A stretch of 64,000 bases of DNA from Euglena gracilis (Eukaryota > Euglenida > Euglenophyceae > Euglenales). The stretch spans positions 24,254,954 through 24,318,953 of the forward strand of contig CP154954.1 of assembly GCA_039621445.1 (NCBI GenBank), read 5' to 3'. This document shows positions 21,582 through 34,017 of this stretch, piece by piece (within the stretch, counting starts at the first letter, position 1; each line of letters starts with the position of its first letter). The notes beneath the pieces are model-generated. The model ran no database searches. It had not been told where the DNA came from and saw only the letters and a list, made by a program, of their open reading frames with translations. Position numbers and translations under genes: made by a program.

Positions 21582-21835
21582 AGCCCGGCCCGGCGCCCGG
21601 CGCGGCCCGGCGGCCCGGCCCGGCGGCACGGCCCGGCGGCACGGCCCGGCGGCCCGGCCGGCGGCCCGGCGGCCCGGCGGCCCAGCCCAGCGGCCCGGCG
21701 GCCCGGCCGGCGGCCCGGCGGCCCGGCGGCCCGGCCGGCGGCCCGGTGGCCCGGCCGGCGGCCCGGCGGCCCGGCAGCCCAGCGGCCCGGCCGGCGGCCC
21801 CGCGGCTCGGCGGCCCGACCCGGCTGGCGGGTCGA
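21582..21835. repeat. CGGCCC minisatellite 1
   Basis: Tandem 9-base-like CGGCGGCCC units, almost pure G+C, open in several frames as Pro-Gly-Arg-Ala repeats. Confidence 0.85.
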
Positions 21836-22890
21836 AAAACGCTCATTTTCGGCTCAAAAACAGGTTTTAAGGGTCCTGGAGGCCAAAAAACGTTGTTCTG
21901 GGCAAAATTTTTTTTTGATTTTTTCGACTTTTTTTGGCCCAGTTTTGACCCAAATTCAATGGGTTGGTGGCCCAAAACGGGGCGCTGGAGGGTCGAAAAA
22001 CGCTCATTTTTGGCTCGAAAACACTTTTTTGGGGTGCGGGAGGTCAAAAATCATGGTTTTGGGCAAAATTTTTTTGCAAATTTTTTCGACTTTTTGACCC
22101 AAAAATGGCTAAGTCCACCGGCCAGGGGGGCAGGGGGGGGGTCCGGGTCGGAAAAAACTTTTTCGCCCAAAAACACTTTTTTTTGATGTTCTGAAGTGAA
22201 TAAAAGTGTTTTTGAGCGAAAAAATTTTTTCCAAAATTTTGGGTCCCGACCTGCCACCCGACCCGCCCTCACTGCGCCTGCAGGGGTCCCCGAATACCCA
22301 AAACTGGCCCAAAATCGCGCAACCAGGCCCCGGGAACCCCAAAAAACGGTCAAAACCCCCCCCTAAACCTAATGTTTGACCCCCGGTTTGGGTCCCAACT
22401 CCTCGTCTAGCCCGAGATACGGCCAATTTACGGTTTCGGGCCCCGAAATGGCCAGAACTGGCAAAACTAGCCCAAAACCCCCAAAACGGCCATATCTCGG
22501 GCTAGGCGAGGAGTTGGCCCAAACTGCGCATACCGATCGATCGGGCGTCCCAAAGTTGTGGAAGGATGTCCTCTTCACTTTTTCTCAACTCCGCAGCATT
22601 TTCGAGATATTTTGAATTTTTCGATTTTTGACCCCAAAATCACCCTGCAATTTCCCCGAAAAAAAAAACGGTAGACAACTTTTTTGCTCGGGCCACATCT
22701 CCGGACTGGCGGGGAGTTGCGGGTAACCTAAGGGCTCTGGAGGTACTAGGGATCGTCCCCTGACCTATGGGCCATTCACTTTGGGGGCCACGAAATCCAG
22801 TCACATCGATAATCCCGGGGTTTCCGGACCTACCCAGGGGGGGGGGGGGGGTGGGGGTCCGACCCGCCTCCGGCCCCGGTGGTAAGCTTC

Positions 22891-22950
22891 GCTCTTACTC
22901 TAAAGAGATAAGAGCTCAGCGACCAGGGTGTGACGTAGAGCTGAGCTCTT
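22891..22950 (+). other. Conserved alternative-hairpin element in satellite S
   Basis: GCTCTTACTCT pairs with AGAGATAAGAGC (22891-22915; one bulged A). The overlapping strand AAGAGCTCAGC (22910-22920) is also the exact complement of GCTGAGCTCTT (22940-22950). The two stems are mutually exclusive. The element recurs from 24985, 26568 and 28256; the left hairpin alone is at 31075 and 34133; and the right arm alone, inverted, is at about 33990. Confidence 0.7.
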
Positions 22951-22967
22951 TGGGAGACCACCCCAGT

Positions 22968-23303
22968 CCGGCCGGCGCCCGGCCCGGTCCGGACCGGCCC
23001 GGCCGGCGGCCTGGCGGCCCGGCGGCCCGGCCATGCCGGCGGCCCGGCGGCCCGGCGGCCCGGCGGCCCGGCGGCCCGGCGGCCCGGCAGCCCGGCTGGT
23101 GGCCCGGCGGCCCGGGCCCGGCGGCCTGGCCCGGCCGGCGGCCCGGCCCCGGCCCGGACCGGCCCGGCAGCCCGGCCCGGCGAGGCCGGCGGCCCGGCGA
23201 GGCCGGCGGCCCGGCCCGTCCCGGCCGGCGGCCCGGCGGCCCGGCCCGGCCCGGCCGGCGGCCTGGCGGCCCGGCCCGGCCCGGCCCGGCCGGCGGCCCG
23301 TGG
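22968..23303. repeat. CGGCCC minisatellite 2
   Basis: The longest of the three GC minisatellites, with GGCCCGG and GGCCGGC variants. Confidence 0.85.
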
Positions 23304-23855
23304 AGCTCTTTTGACTGAAATGCAAGAGTTTTGTGCCCAAAACGGGGCGCCGGGGGTTGGAAAACGTCCATTTTCGGCTCAAAAAAACACCGTTTCCGGG
23401 TCCGGGAGGCCAAAAAACATCGTTTCGGGCGAAAATAATTTTCGAATTTTTTCGACTTTTTTCGACTTTTCGACCGAAAATCAATGGGTTTGCGGCCCAA
23501 AACGTGGCGCCGGCGGGTCGAAAAACGCTTGTTTTCGGCTCAAAAACAGTTTTTCTGGGTCTGGGAGGCCAAAAAACATTGTTTCGGGCAAATTTTTTTT
23601 TGGATTTTGTTCGACTTTTTTGACCTGGTTTTGACCCAAAGTCAATGGGTTGGCAGCCCAAAACGGGGCGCTGGAAGGTCGAAAAACGCTCGTTTTCGGC
23701 GGGAGGTCAAAAAACATGGTTTTGGGCGAAAATTTTTTTTGACTTTTTTTGACTTTTTGACCCAAAAATGGCTAAGTCCACCGGCCAGGGGGGGCGGGCC
23801 CCAGCCAGGGGGGGGGGGGCATGCGGGGGGGGGGGTCCGGGTCGGTAAAATTTTT

Positions 23856-23913
23856 TTCGCTCAAAAACACTTTTTTTGATGTTCTGAAGTGAAAAAAAGT
23901 GTTTTTGAGCGAA
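23856..23913. other. 22-bp perfect inverted repeat in satellite S
   Basis: TTCGCTCAAAAACAC plus seven T at 23856-23877 is exactly complemented at 23892-23913 around the 14-base loop GATGTTCTGAAGTG. The same hairpin is near 22165 (with mismatches) and 25410, partly at 27003, and inverted at 33399-33455. Confidence 0.85.
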
Positions 23914-26486
23914 AAAAAATTTCAGAATTTTGGGTCCCGACCTGCCACCCGACCCCCCGCCCAGCCGCCCTCACGCCGCCCGGTGGGGTTCCCGAATACC
24001 CAAATCTGCCCCAAATTCGCACAACCAGACCCCGGGAACCCCAAAAAACGGTCAAAACACCCCCCTAAACCAATGATTGACCCCCTGGTTTGGGTCCCAA
24101 CTCCCCGTCTAGCCCGAGATACGGCCAATTTACGGTTTCGGGCCCCGAAATGGCCAAAACTGGCAAAACTAGCCCAAAAACCCCCAAAACGGCCGTATCT
24201 CGGGCTAGGCGAGGAGTTGGCCCAAACCGCGCATACCGATCGATAGGGCGTTCCAAGGTCGTCAAATTAGGTCGCCATCACTTTTCCTCAACTCCGCAGC
24301 GTTTTCGAGATATTTTGAATTTTTCGATTTTTGGACCCCCAGCCGGCGGCCCTCGAACCCCCGCAGGGGTCCCCGAATACCCAAAAATGGCCCAAAATCG
24401 CACAACCAGACCCCGGGAACCCCAAAAAACGGTCTAAACCCCCCCTAAACCTAATGATTGACCCTCTGGTTTCGGTTCCAACTCCCCATCTAGCCCGAAA
24501 TACGGGCAAATCGGTTTCGGGCCCCGAACGGGCCCGAAATGGCCGAAACTGGCCAAACTGGCCCAAAACCACAAAACGGCCGTATCTCGGGCTAGGCGGG
24601 GAGTTGGCCCAAACCGCGCATACCGATCGATCGGGCGTCCCAAAGTTGTGGAACGACGTCCTCATTACTTTTTCTCAACTCCGCGGCGTTTTCGAGATAT
24701 TTTGAAATTTTCGATTTTTTGACCCCAAAATGACCCTGCAATTTCCCCGGAAAAAAAAACGGTAGACAACTTTTTTGCTTGGGCCATATCTCCGGAGTGG
24801 CGGAGAGTTGCGGGTAACCGAAGGGCTCTGGAGGTACTAGGGATCGTCCCCTAACCTATAGGCCATTCACTTTGGGGGCCCGGAAATCCAATCACATCGA
24901 TAATCCCGGGGTTTCCGGACCTACCCAGGGGGGGGGGGGGCGGGGTGGGGGTCCGACCCGCCTCCGGCCCCGGTGGTAAGCTTCGCTCTTACTCTAAAGA
25001 GATAAGAGCTCAGCGACCAGGGTGTGACGTAGAGCTGAGCTCTTTGGGAGACCACTCCGGCCCGGCCCGGGAAAAACACTCATTTTCGGCTCAAAAACAG
25101 TTTTTCCGGGTCCGGGAGGGCAAAAAACGTCGTTTCGGGCAAAAAATTTTTTCGATTTTTTTCGACTTTTTTGACCCGGGGTTGACCTAAAGTCAATGGG
25201 TTGGCGGCCCAAAGCGGGGCGCTGGCGGGTCGAAAAACGTTCATTTTTGGCTCGAAAACATTTTTGTCGGGTCCGGGTGGTCAAAAAACATGGTTTTGGG
25301 CAAAATTTTTTTGATTTTTTTTGACTTTTTTGACCCAAAAATGGCTAAGTCCACCGGACCCAGCCAGGCGGGGGGGGCATGGGGGGGGGGTCCGGGTCGG
25401 AAAATTTTTTTTCGCTCAAAAACACTTTTTTTGATGTTATGAAGTGAAAAAAAGTATTTTTGAGCCAAAAAATTTTTTTCAAAATTTTGGGTCCCGACCT
25501 GCCACCCGACCCCCCGTCGCCCAGCCGCCCTCACGCCGCCCGCAGGGGTCCCCGAATACCCAAAACTGGCCCAAAATCGCACAACCAGACCCCGGGAACC
25601 CCAAAAAACGGTCAACCCCCCCCCCTAAACCTAATGATTGACCCCTGGTTTGGGTCCCAACTCCTCGTCTAGCCCGACGGCCAATTTACGGTTTCGGGCC
25701 CGAACAGGCCCGAAATGGCCAAAACTGGCCCAAAACCCCCAAAACGGCCATATCTCGGGCTAGGCGAGGAGTTGGCCCAAACCGCGCATAGCGATCGATA
25801 GGGCGTCCAAAAGTTGTGGAGGGATGTCCTCTTTACTTTTCCTCAACTCCACAGCGTTTTCGAGATATTTTGAATTTTTTGACTTTTTGATCCCAGCCCG
25901 GTAGCCCTCGAACCCCTGCAGGGGTCCCCGAATACCCAAAAATGGCCCAAAATCGCACAACCAGACCCCGGGAACCCCAAAAAAACGGTCAACCCCCCCC
26001 CCCCTAAACCTAATGATTGACCCCCTGGTTTGGGTTCCAACTCCTCGTCCAGCCCGAGATACGGGCAAATTACGGTTTCGGGCCCCGAACGGGCCCGAAA
26101 CGGCCAAAACTGGCCAAACTGGCCCAAAACCACAAAACGGCCATATCTCGGGCTAGGCGAGGAGTTGGCCCAAACCGCGCATACCGATCGATCGGGCGTC
26201 CCAAAGTTGTGGAAGGACGTCCTCTTCACTTTTTCTCAACCCCGCAGCGTTTTCGAGATATTTTGAAATTTTCGATTTTTTGACCCCAAAATGACCCTGC
26301 AATTTTCCGGAAAAAAAAAACGGTAGACAACTTTTTTGCTCGGGCCATATCTCCGGACTGGCGGGGAGTTGCGGGTAACCTAAAGGCTCCAGAGATACTA
26401 GGGATCGTCCCCTAACCTATGGGCTTTTCACTTTGGGGGCCACAAAATCCAGTCACATCGATAATCCCGGGGTTTCCGGACCTACC

Positions 26487-26505
26487 CGGGGGGGGGGGGG
26501 GGGGG

Positions 26506-26537
<32 letters not shown>

Positions 26538-26541
26538 CGGG
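26487..26541 (+). repeat. Near-pure G tract of about 55 bases
   Basis: An almost uninterrupted G run broken by single C bases, in the slot where other units have 12-20 G. Similar tracts are at 29198-29261 (G) and 32697-32771 (C, inverted copy). Exact length is prone to assembly error. Confidence 0.85.
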
Positions 26542-26641
26542 GCCCCCCGTCCCCGGTGGTAAGCTTCGCTCTTACTCTAAAGAGATAAGAGCTCAGCGAC
26601 CAGGGTGTGACGTAGAGCTGAGCTCTTTGGGAGACCACCCC

Positions 26642-26760
26642 TGCCCGGCCCGGCGGCCCGGCCCGTCCGGCGGCTCGGCGTCCCGGCCAGGCCGGCCCGG
26701 CGGCCCGGGGCCCCCGTCGACGGCCCGCCCGGCGGCCCTCCGGTCCCCCGGAACCCGGCC
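26642..26760. repeat. CGGCCC minisatellite 3 (short)
   Basis: A short, more diverged GC block in unit 4, following the GTGTGACGTAGAGC marker. Confidence 0.75.
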
Positions 26761-29264
26761 CTTTTCTGGATCACGACTCCGTGGTTTTTGGTCAAAAAAC
26801 ATTTTTTTTTTTTGATTCTTTTTTTCGGGGGTTGGAGGTGCTTTTGGGTGAAATTTTTTTTGAATTTTTTTGACTTTTTTGATCCAAAATGGCTAAGTCC
26901 ACTGGCCAGGGGCGGGCCCCCAGCCAGCCAGGGGGGGGGGCTCGGAAGGGCATGGGGGGTGCGGGTCGGAAATTTCGCGGGCCCAGTGGTGGGTCTTTAA
27001 CATTGATGTTCTGAATGAAAAAAAGTGTTTTTGAGCGAAAAATTTTTTTTTTCAAAATTTTGGGTCCCGACCTGCCACCCCGCCCCCCCCCCTACGCTCG
27101 GGGCCCCGCCCCCCCGACCCAATGCTAACGCCGCCCCCGATCCAACCCCCTCCCCCCTCCCCCCCCCCAAACCCATCCCCAACCCCCATGGACCCCCCCG
27201 GGGGGAGTGGGGAAAACTCAACGCAAAATTGGGGTCCAGTTGTAACCGCTCACACGGGCGTGGGGCGTGCCCCAACCCGAACCCCTGGCCAAAAGTCTCA
27301 CAAGGTGGACGGGCAAAACCTTCAATTATCGTTTTCGATTATTTTCGATTTTGGGTTTTGACCCAACCTGGCTCCCCCCTATATCCCGCCGTCACCTCCT
27401 CCACGGGGTGGCCGAACTTGGCAGAAATTTAGGCGGTTTGGGGTCCCTCATCTGGTTGGACCCCACCCATGGGTGGCCCCGAACGCCCCCCCGTGGGTGC
27501 CCTTCACTCCAAAAAAGGCCAATTGTGCGGGTTGGGGGGAGGGAAAAACGGATTGGACCCCCAAACTGGGTCCCAAACTCCCTCATAATCCAACCTTTGC
27601 CCCCAAAAACATTTTGGATCGACCAAATGGGGTCCCCTCCCCCTCTCCCGCCTGCCGAAAACCCTCGACGGGTGGGTCCCCGAATACCCAAAAATGGCCC
27701 AAAATCCCACAACCCGACCCCGGGAAACCCAAAAAACGGTCAAAAACTAAACCATGATTGACCCCCTGGTTTGGGCTCCAACTCCCGTCTAGCCGAGATA
27801 CGGCAAATTACGGTTCCGGGCCCGAACGGGCCCGAAATGGCCAGAACTGTCAAAACTGGCCCAAAACCCCAAAACGGCCTTATCTCCGGCTAGGCGGGGA
27901 GTTGGCCCAAACCGCGCATACCGATCGATCTGGCGTCCCAAAGTTGTGGAATGACGTCCTCTTTACTTTTTGTCAATTCCGCGGTGTTTTCGAGTTATTT
28001 TGCATTTTTATATTTTTTGCCCCCAAAATGACCGTGCGATTTCCCCGGAAAAAAAAAACGGTAGACAACTTTTTTGCTCGGGCCATATCTCCGGACTGGC
28101 GGGGAGTTACGGGTAACCGAAGTGCTCTGGAGAAACTAGGGAACCTCTCCTAACCTATAGGCTATTCACTTTGGGGGAAATCCAATCACATCGATAATCC
28201 TCGGGTGCCCCGACCTACCCAGGGGGGGGGGCGGGGTGGGGGAGGGGGGGCCTTCGCTCTTACTCTAAAGAGATAAGAGCTCAGCGACCAGGGTGTGACG
28301 TAGAGCTGAGCTCTTTGGGGGACCATTCCGGCCCGGCCTGCGAAAAACGCTCATTTTTGGCCCAAAAACATGTTTTCTGGATCCGGGAGACCATAAAACA
28401 TCGTTTTGGGCTGAAAAATTTTTTCGATATTTTTCGACTTTTTTGACCCGGTTTTGACCCAAAGTCAATGGGTTGGCGGACCAAAAAGGGGCCCTGGCGG
28501 GTCGAAAAACGCTCATTTTCAGCTCAAAAACACTTTTTCCGGGTCCGGGAGGCCAAAAAACATGGTTTTGGGCGAAAAATTTTTTTTCGATTTTTTTCGA
28601 CTTTTTTGACCCGGTTTTGACCCAAAGTCAATGGGTTGGCGAACCAAAACGGGGCGCTGGCGGGTCGAAAAACGCTCATTTTCGGCCTAAAAACACTTTT
28701 TCCGGGTCCGGGAGGCCCAAAAACATGGTTTTGGGCGAAAAAATTTTTTTTCGATTTTTTTCGACTGTTTGGCCCGAAAACGGCTAAGTCGGACAGTGGG
28801 AAAAGTGTACAAAACGGCCATTTGGACCGAAAAACGGCCATATCTCGGGCCAGGCGGGGAGTTGGCCCAAACTGCGCATACCGGTGGATAGGGCGTCCCA
28901 AAGTTGTGGAATGAGGTACTCTTTAGTTTTTCTCAACTCCCCAGCGTTTTCGAGATATTTTGAATTTTTCGATTTTTTGACCCCAAAAATGACCCCTTTT
29001 GCCGGTCCAACAAAATTTCTTTGGAAAAAAAACGGTAGACAACTTTTTTGCTCGGGCCAGATCTCCGGCGTGGCGCGGAGTTGCGGGCAACCTAAGGGCT
29101 CTGGACAAACTAGGGACCGTCTCCTAACCTATAGGCTATTAACCTTTCGGGTCCCGAAATCCAATCACATCGATAATCCTCGGGGGCCCGAGCCTACTCA
29201 GGGGGGGGGGGGCGGGGGGGCGGGGGGGGGGGGGCGGGGGGGGGGGGGGGGGGGGGGGGGGTAA

Positions 29265-30019
29265 TCCCTTTATGGGTAAGAGCGAAGCTTACCACCGGCG
29301 AAACCACCCCCCCCCCCCGACCCCCCCCCCCTCCCCCCCCGCCCCCCCCGGGTCGGGGCCACCTCGGGAACCGACGGATTATCACCATGATCCCGGCCCC
29401 GTTCCCGGATTTTTTTTTTTTCAGTCGCGAGCGACTGGATTCGTAGTTTCCGAAGCACCTGGGTTTGACCCCCAACTCCCCGCCAGGTCCGAGTTATTCA
29501 CGCGCGAAGGGGTCCAAACTGGGTAGGATCGGTCCGCCCCCCCCCCCCCCTTTGGACTCTGCCATTTCGGCCAAAAAAATGTCAATTTTCAAAATATCTC
29601 CAAAATGAAGCCAAATCAAAGGAAATGTCCGGAGACCTAAATTGAAGCCCTTGGAACGCCCCATCCACCGGTATTTTGATTTCCCCCCAACTCCCCGCCT
29701 AGCCCGAGATACGGCCGTTTTCGGCCCGGATGGCCGTTTTGTACACTTTTCCCTCTGTTCGACTTGGCCGTTTTCGGGGGGTGGGGGGTCAAAAAATCGA
29801 TGTTTTCAAAATTTATCGAAAATGATGCAAAATCAAAGGAAATGTCCGGAGACCTAAATTGAAGCCCTTGGAACGTCCCATCTACCGGTATTTTGGTTTC
29901 CCCGCAACTCCCCGCCCAGCCCGAGATACGGGCGTTTTTTTGGCCAATTTGGGCCATTTCAGGCCATTTTGTACACTTTTCCCTCTGTTCGACTTAGCCG
30001 TTTTCCGCCAAAAAAATCA
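29265..30019 (-). repeat. Inverted H repeat plus 217-bp tandem
   Basis: 29265-29545 is the inverted H repeat (ATCACCATGATCCCGGCCCC, CAGTCGCGAGCGACTG, GGGTTTGACCCCCAACTCCC). Two units of about 217 bases follow, sharing CAAAGGAAATGTCCGGAGAC and GAAGCCCTTGGAACG. The same structure lies on + at 38365-39185. Confidence 0.8.
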
Positions 30020-30960
30020 AGAAAAATCGGAAAATCTTTTTTTGCCCGAAACGATGTTTTTTGGCCTCCCGGACCCGGAAAAACTGTTTTTGAGCCGAAA
30101 ACGAGCGTTTTTCGACCCGCCAGCGCCCCGTTTTGGGCCGCCGACCCATTGACTTTGGGTCAAAACCGGGTCGAAAAAGTCGAAAAAAATCGAAACCCGA
30201 AACGATGTTTTTTGGCCTCCCGGACCCAGAAAAACTGTTTTTGAGCCGAAAACGAGCGTTTTTCGACCCGCCAGCGCCCCGTTTTGGGCCGCCGACCCAT
30301 TGACTTTGGGTCAAAACCGGGTCGAAAAAGTCGAAGAAAATCCAAAAATTTTTTTTTGCCCGAAACGATGTTTTTTGGCCTCCCGGACCGTGAAAAACTG
30401 TTTTTGAGCCGAAAACGAGCGTTTTTCGACCCGCCAGCGCCCCGTTTTGGGCCGCCGACCCATTGACTTTGGGTCAAAACCGGGTCGAAAAAGTCGAAAA
30501 AAATCCAAAAAAATTTTTTTGCCCGAAACGATGTTTTTTGGCCTCCCGGACCCGGAAAAACTGTTTTTGAGCCGAAAACGAGCGTTTTTCGACTCGCCAG
30601 CGCCCCGTTTTGGGCCGCCGACCCATTGACTTTGGGTCAAAACCGGGTCGAAAAAGTCGAAAAAAATCCAAAAATTTTTTTTGCCCGAAACGATGTTTTT
30701 TGGTTCTCGGACCCGGAAAAACTGTTTTTGAGCCGAGACTGAGTGTTTTTCGACCCGTTTTGGGTGGCCGACCTATTGACTCTGGGTCAAAACCGGGTCA
30801 AAAAAGTGGAAAAAATCGAAAAAATTTTTTTTGCCCGAAACGATGTTTTTGGGTCTCCCGGACCCGGAAGAACTGTTTTCGAGCCGAAAATGAGCGTTTT
30901 TCGACTTCGACCCACCGGCCCCCTGTTTCTGGCACAAAACCCATGGATTTCAGGCAAAAG
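30020..30960 (-). repeat. 163-bp tandem modules, inverted orientation
   Basis: About five to six head-to-tail copies with an exact 163-base step in the middle (equivalent points at 30314, 30477, 30640). Each has CCCGAAACGATGTTTTTTGG, CTGTTTTTGAGCCGAAAACG, CGACCCGCCAGCGCCCCGTT and CATTGACTTTGGGTCAAAAC. The outer copies are more diverged. Confidence 0.9.
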
Positions 30961-31066
30961 AGCTCCATGGAGTGGGCCGGTATGTATGGAGGGGTCAATG
31001 AAGGGGTGGGTGCGCGCTTATTAAGACCTCAGCACTATTCAAAACCTGGTTTCGGGGGGGGGGTGG

Positions 31067-32672
31067 TAAGCTTCGCTCTTACTCTAAAGAGATAAGAGCT
31101 CAGCGCCCCCCCCCCCCCAAATAATACCCCCCCTTTGGTGTCTGACTTTGGCTGCCGAAATAATACTCCCCCCCCCCCGGTTTCGGGCCGAAGGCCCGAA
31201 TTTTTACCTGAAAATGAAGGTAAAAATCACAATCTCTGACAACATATTACGAAAAAAATCGATTCTTCTGGCTCATCAGACCTCCAAAAAATGGTAAATT
31301 TCACAAGAAAGTGCAAAAAATGACCCCAAAGGGGGGTTTTGGGTGCTATTTTGGGTTTTACGGGACTTCGAAAAATTTCGAAAATTTTGGAAAAAATAAT
31401 ACCCCCCCTCCCCAAATAATACCCCCCCCCTCGGGCCGGGACTTCGGGCGAAAAAAATAATACCCCGGGGGGTATTGTTTGGGGGGGGTATACCCCTGGA
31501 TGGATGGGTTGGAACCCCCCCAACTCCTCCGCGGCCTTAAAAAATGGGGGCTTGGAGCCCATTGAGCACCTCCGACCCGTGTCCCAAGCCTTCTGGCCTA
31601 TCCCACAGTGCCACGTTGCTCTGCTATTGTGGAAACGCCGACGAGTGCCATGATTGCGGCGCCCCCTGATTGTGGAAGTGTCTACGCGGCCAGGCACCTG
31701 TGTCTAAAACAGGGCCTAAAATGACTTCCCAACCCTTGTTAATCCTTGTCAATAACACTTTCGGGAATATTGCTGTGTCTCGGACAAGGGCTGGGTGGGA
31801 ATGTAAAATGAAATAACTGCCTGAATTAATTGTAATCCACAGGTATTGTCATGAGTAGCAATAATGGCACGAAACTCGGAACACACGTGTCGAGCATCCA
31901 CAAAGATTGCTTTTTGCAGCTTCGTGTTTTTTTTAATCAAATTCTTCCGACAATGTAATGATTTTGTACAAAAACAGCAATTGTGGTGTAATCATCGTTG
32001 ATTCTATCCTTCTTTGTAGTGCGTGCTTTCTTAAAAAAGTCTCCTGAAAAATGGGTGTTTTGAAAAATCGCTCCAGAGTTTTTGAATTTCAGAGCAAAGG
32101 TGTCTAAATTGGTGGTCTCCAAATTCAGCGGAGATGACCAGGTCTCCCCCCCCCCCCCCCCCGCCGACCCCTCCCTGCGGGGTCAGGTTTTGGGGCAGGG
32201 AGTGTAGCGTTGTGCCCCCCCCGCCGAGCGCTTGGCCCCCCTCCTCCTCACATGCAAACCTGGCCGCCCTGAAGCTGACTTCAGGAAAATATTTGACTGT
32301 TGGCTTGCGCTGGACCCAAACCGCACCCCCCCCCCACCGGGGATTATGCGCAGCAGAATCTCTTCTGTCAGGATTTTCCCTTCCCACGTACGATTTTTGA
32401 ACAGAGCCTCACCTAGATTTGATCAGTTTTCATGAATACGTCCCTGCTTCCTTTGACATGGGTTTCTGATTGAAGACTTGTGAACGTCTGATGAATCATT
32501 GGACTTTCAGAACAACCCAGTTTTGGTCAAGAAAATTTTTTGGTGGAAACAGCCCAAGGGTGTGAAAATGGGTGTCTGCACCCGACCCCTCTGGCTGCAA
32601 TGCCGTGGGGGTTCCAGCGTGTCGTCCATGTTGGCCCCTCCTGTAGCTCTGCAGTGACTCATGCAGCGCCGA
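31067..32672 (+). repeat. Repeat R3, copy 2 (long form)
   Basis: It begins with the GCTCTTA hairpin and AATAATACCCCCC words, includes the hairpin TTCGGGCC-GAA-GGCCCGAA (31182-31200), then follows copy 1 with the extra 437-base block (32097-32533). It ends at GACTCATGCAGCGCC, where an inverted satellite unit begins. Confidence 0.85.
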
Positions 32673-32674
32673 AG

Positions 32675-34017
32675 CTTACCACCCCGGCGACGGGGGGGTC
32701 CAACCCCCCCCGCCCCCCCCCCCCCGCCCCCCCCGCCCCCCCCCCCCGCGCCCCCCCGCCCCCCCCCCCCTGGGTGCAATGGCCCCCGAGGATTATCGAT
32801 GTGATTGGATTTCCGGGCCCCCAAAGTGAATAGCCTATAGGTTAGGAGATGGTCCCTAGTTTCTCCAGAGCCCTTCGGTTACCCGTAACTCCCCGCCAGC
32901 CCGGAGATATGGCCCGAGCAAAAAAGTTGTCTACCGTTTTTTTTTCCGGGGAAATTGCAGGGTGATTTTGGGGTCAAAAAATCGAAAAATTCAAAATATC
33001 TCGAAAACGCTGGGGAGTTGACAAAAAGCGAAGAGGACGTCGTTCCACAACTTTGGGACGCCCGATCGATCGGTATGCGCGGTTTGGGCCAACTCCTCGC
33101 CTAGCCCGAGATACGGCCGTTTTGTGGTTTTGGGCCAGTTTTGCCAGTTTTGGCCATTTCGGGCCTATACGGGGCCCGAAACCGTAATTTGCCCGTATCT
33201 CGGGCTAGACGGGGAGTTGGAACCCAAACCAGGGGGTCAATACTTAGGTTTAGGGGGGGGTTTTGACCGTTTTTTGGGGTTCCCGGGGCCTGGTTGTGCC
33301 ATTTTGGGCCAGTTTTGGGTATTCGGGGACCACCGGCGCGTCAGGGCGGTGGCTGGGGGGGGTCGGGAACAGTGCAGGTCGGGACCCAAAATTTTTTTTC
33401 GCTCAAAAACACTTTTTTTCACTTCAGAACATCAAAAAAAGTGTTTTTGAGCGAAAAAAATTTTCCGACCCGAACCCCCCCCATGCCCCCCCCCCCTGGC
33501 TGGGGCCCGCCCCCTGACCGGTGGACATTTTTGGGTCAAAAGCCGAAAAAATTCGAAAATTTTTTTTTTGACCAAAACCATGATTTTTGACCTCCCGGAC
33601 CCGAAAAAAGTGTTTTCGAGCCAAAAATGAGCGTTTTTCGACCCGCCGGCGCCCCGTTTTGGGCCGCCAACCCATTGACTTTGGGTCAAAACCGGGTCAA
33701 AAAGGTCGAAAAAAATCGAAATTTTTTTTTGCCCCAAAGCGATGTTTTTTGGCCTCCCGGACCCGGAAAGCCTGTGTTTGAGCCGAAAATGAGCGTTTTT
33801 CGACCCGCCAGCGCCCCGTTTTGGGCCACCAACCCATGACTTCAGGTCAAAACCGGTCAAAAAAGTCGACAAGAATTGAAAAAAAAAATTTGGGCCCAAA
33901 ACCGTGTTTTTTGGCCTCCCTGACCCAGAAAAAAATGTTTTTGAGCCGAAAATGAGCGTTTTTCCCGGGACGGGCCGGGGTGGTCTCCCAAAGAGCTCAG
34001 CTCTACGTCACACCCTG
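32675..34017 (-). repeat. Satellite S unit, inverted
   Basis: It reads as the complement of a + unit: C run, CCAAAGTGAATAGCCTATAG, AAAAAAGTTGTCTACCG, GGTATGCGCGGTTTGGGCC, the 22-bp-arm hairpin (33399-33455), 163-bp modules, then CAAAGAGCTCAGCTCTACG at about 33990. A + strand fragment resumes immediately after. Confidence 0.85.

Larger units (their letters stand above)
21540..29262 (+). repeat. Satellite array S, five direct units
   Basis: Units are marked by GTGTGACGTAGAGCTGAGCT at about 21544, 22927, 25021, 26604 and 28291. Each runs CGGCCC minisatellite, 163-bp modules, TAAGTCCACCGG, a 22-bp-arm hairpin, ACCTGCCACCCGACC, GGAGTTGGCCCAAACCGCGC, AACGGTAGACAACTTTTTTG, a G run, then the GCTCTTA hairpin. 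Unit length (about 1.4-2.1 kb) varies with module number, and late units lack parts. No coding frame is conserved, and long frames here come from repeat periodicity. Confidence 0.85.

Noticed and set aside
21252-23318. Long Pro/Gly/Arg/Ala open frames
   Set aside because: They are produced by the CGGCCC minisatellites, which are open in several frames on both strands.
29421-29480. tRNA-like arms in the H repeat (GGGTTTGACCCCC and a 7-base loop)
   Set aside because: The supposed D arm is a self-complementary hairpin and the anticodon stem is not kept between copies, so a tRNA origin is unproven.
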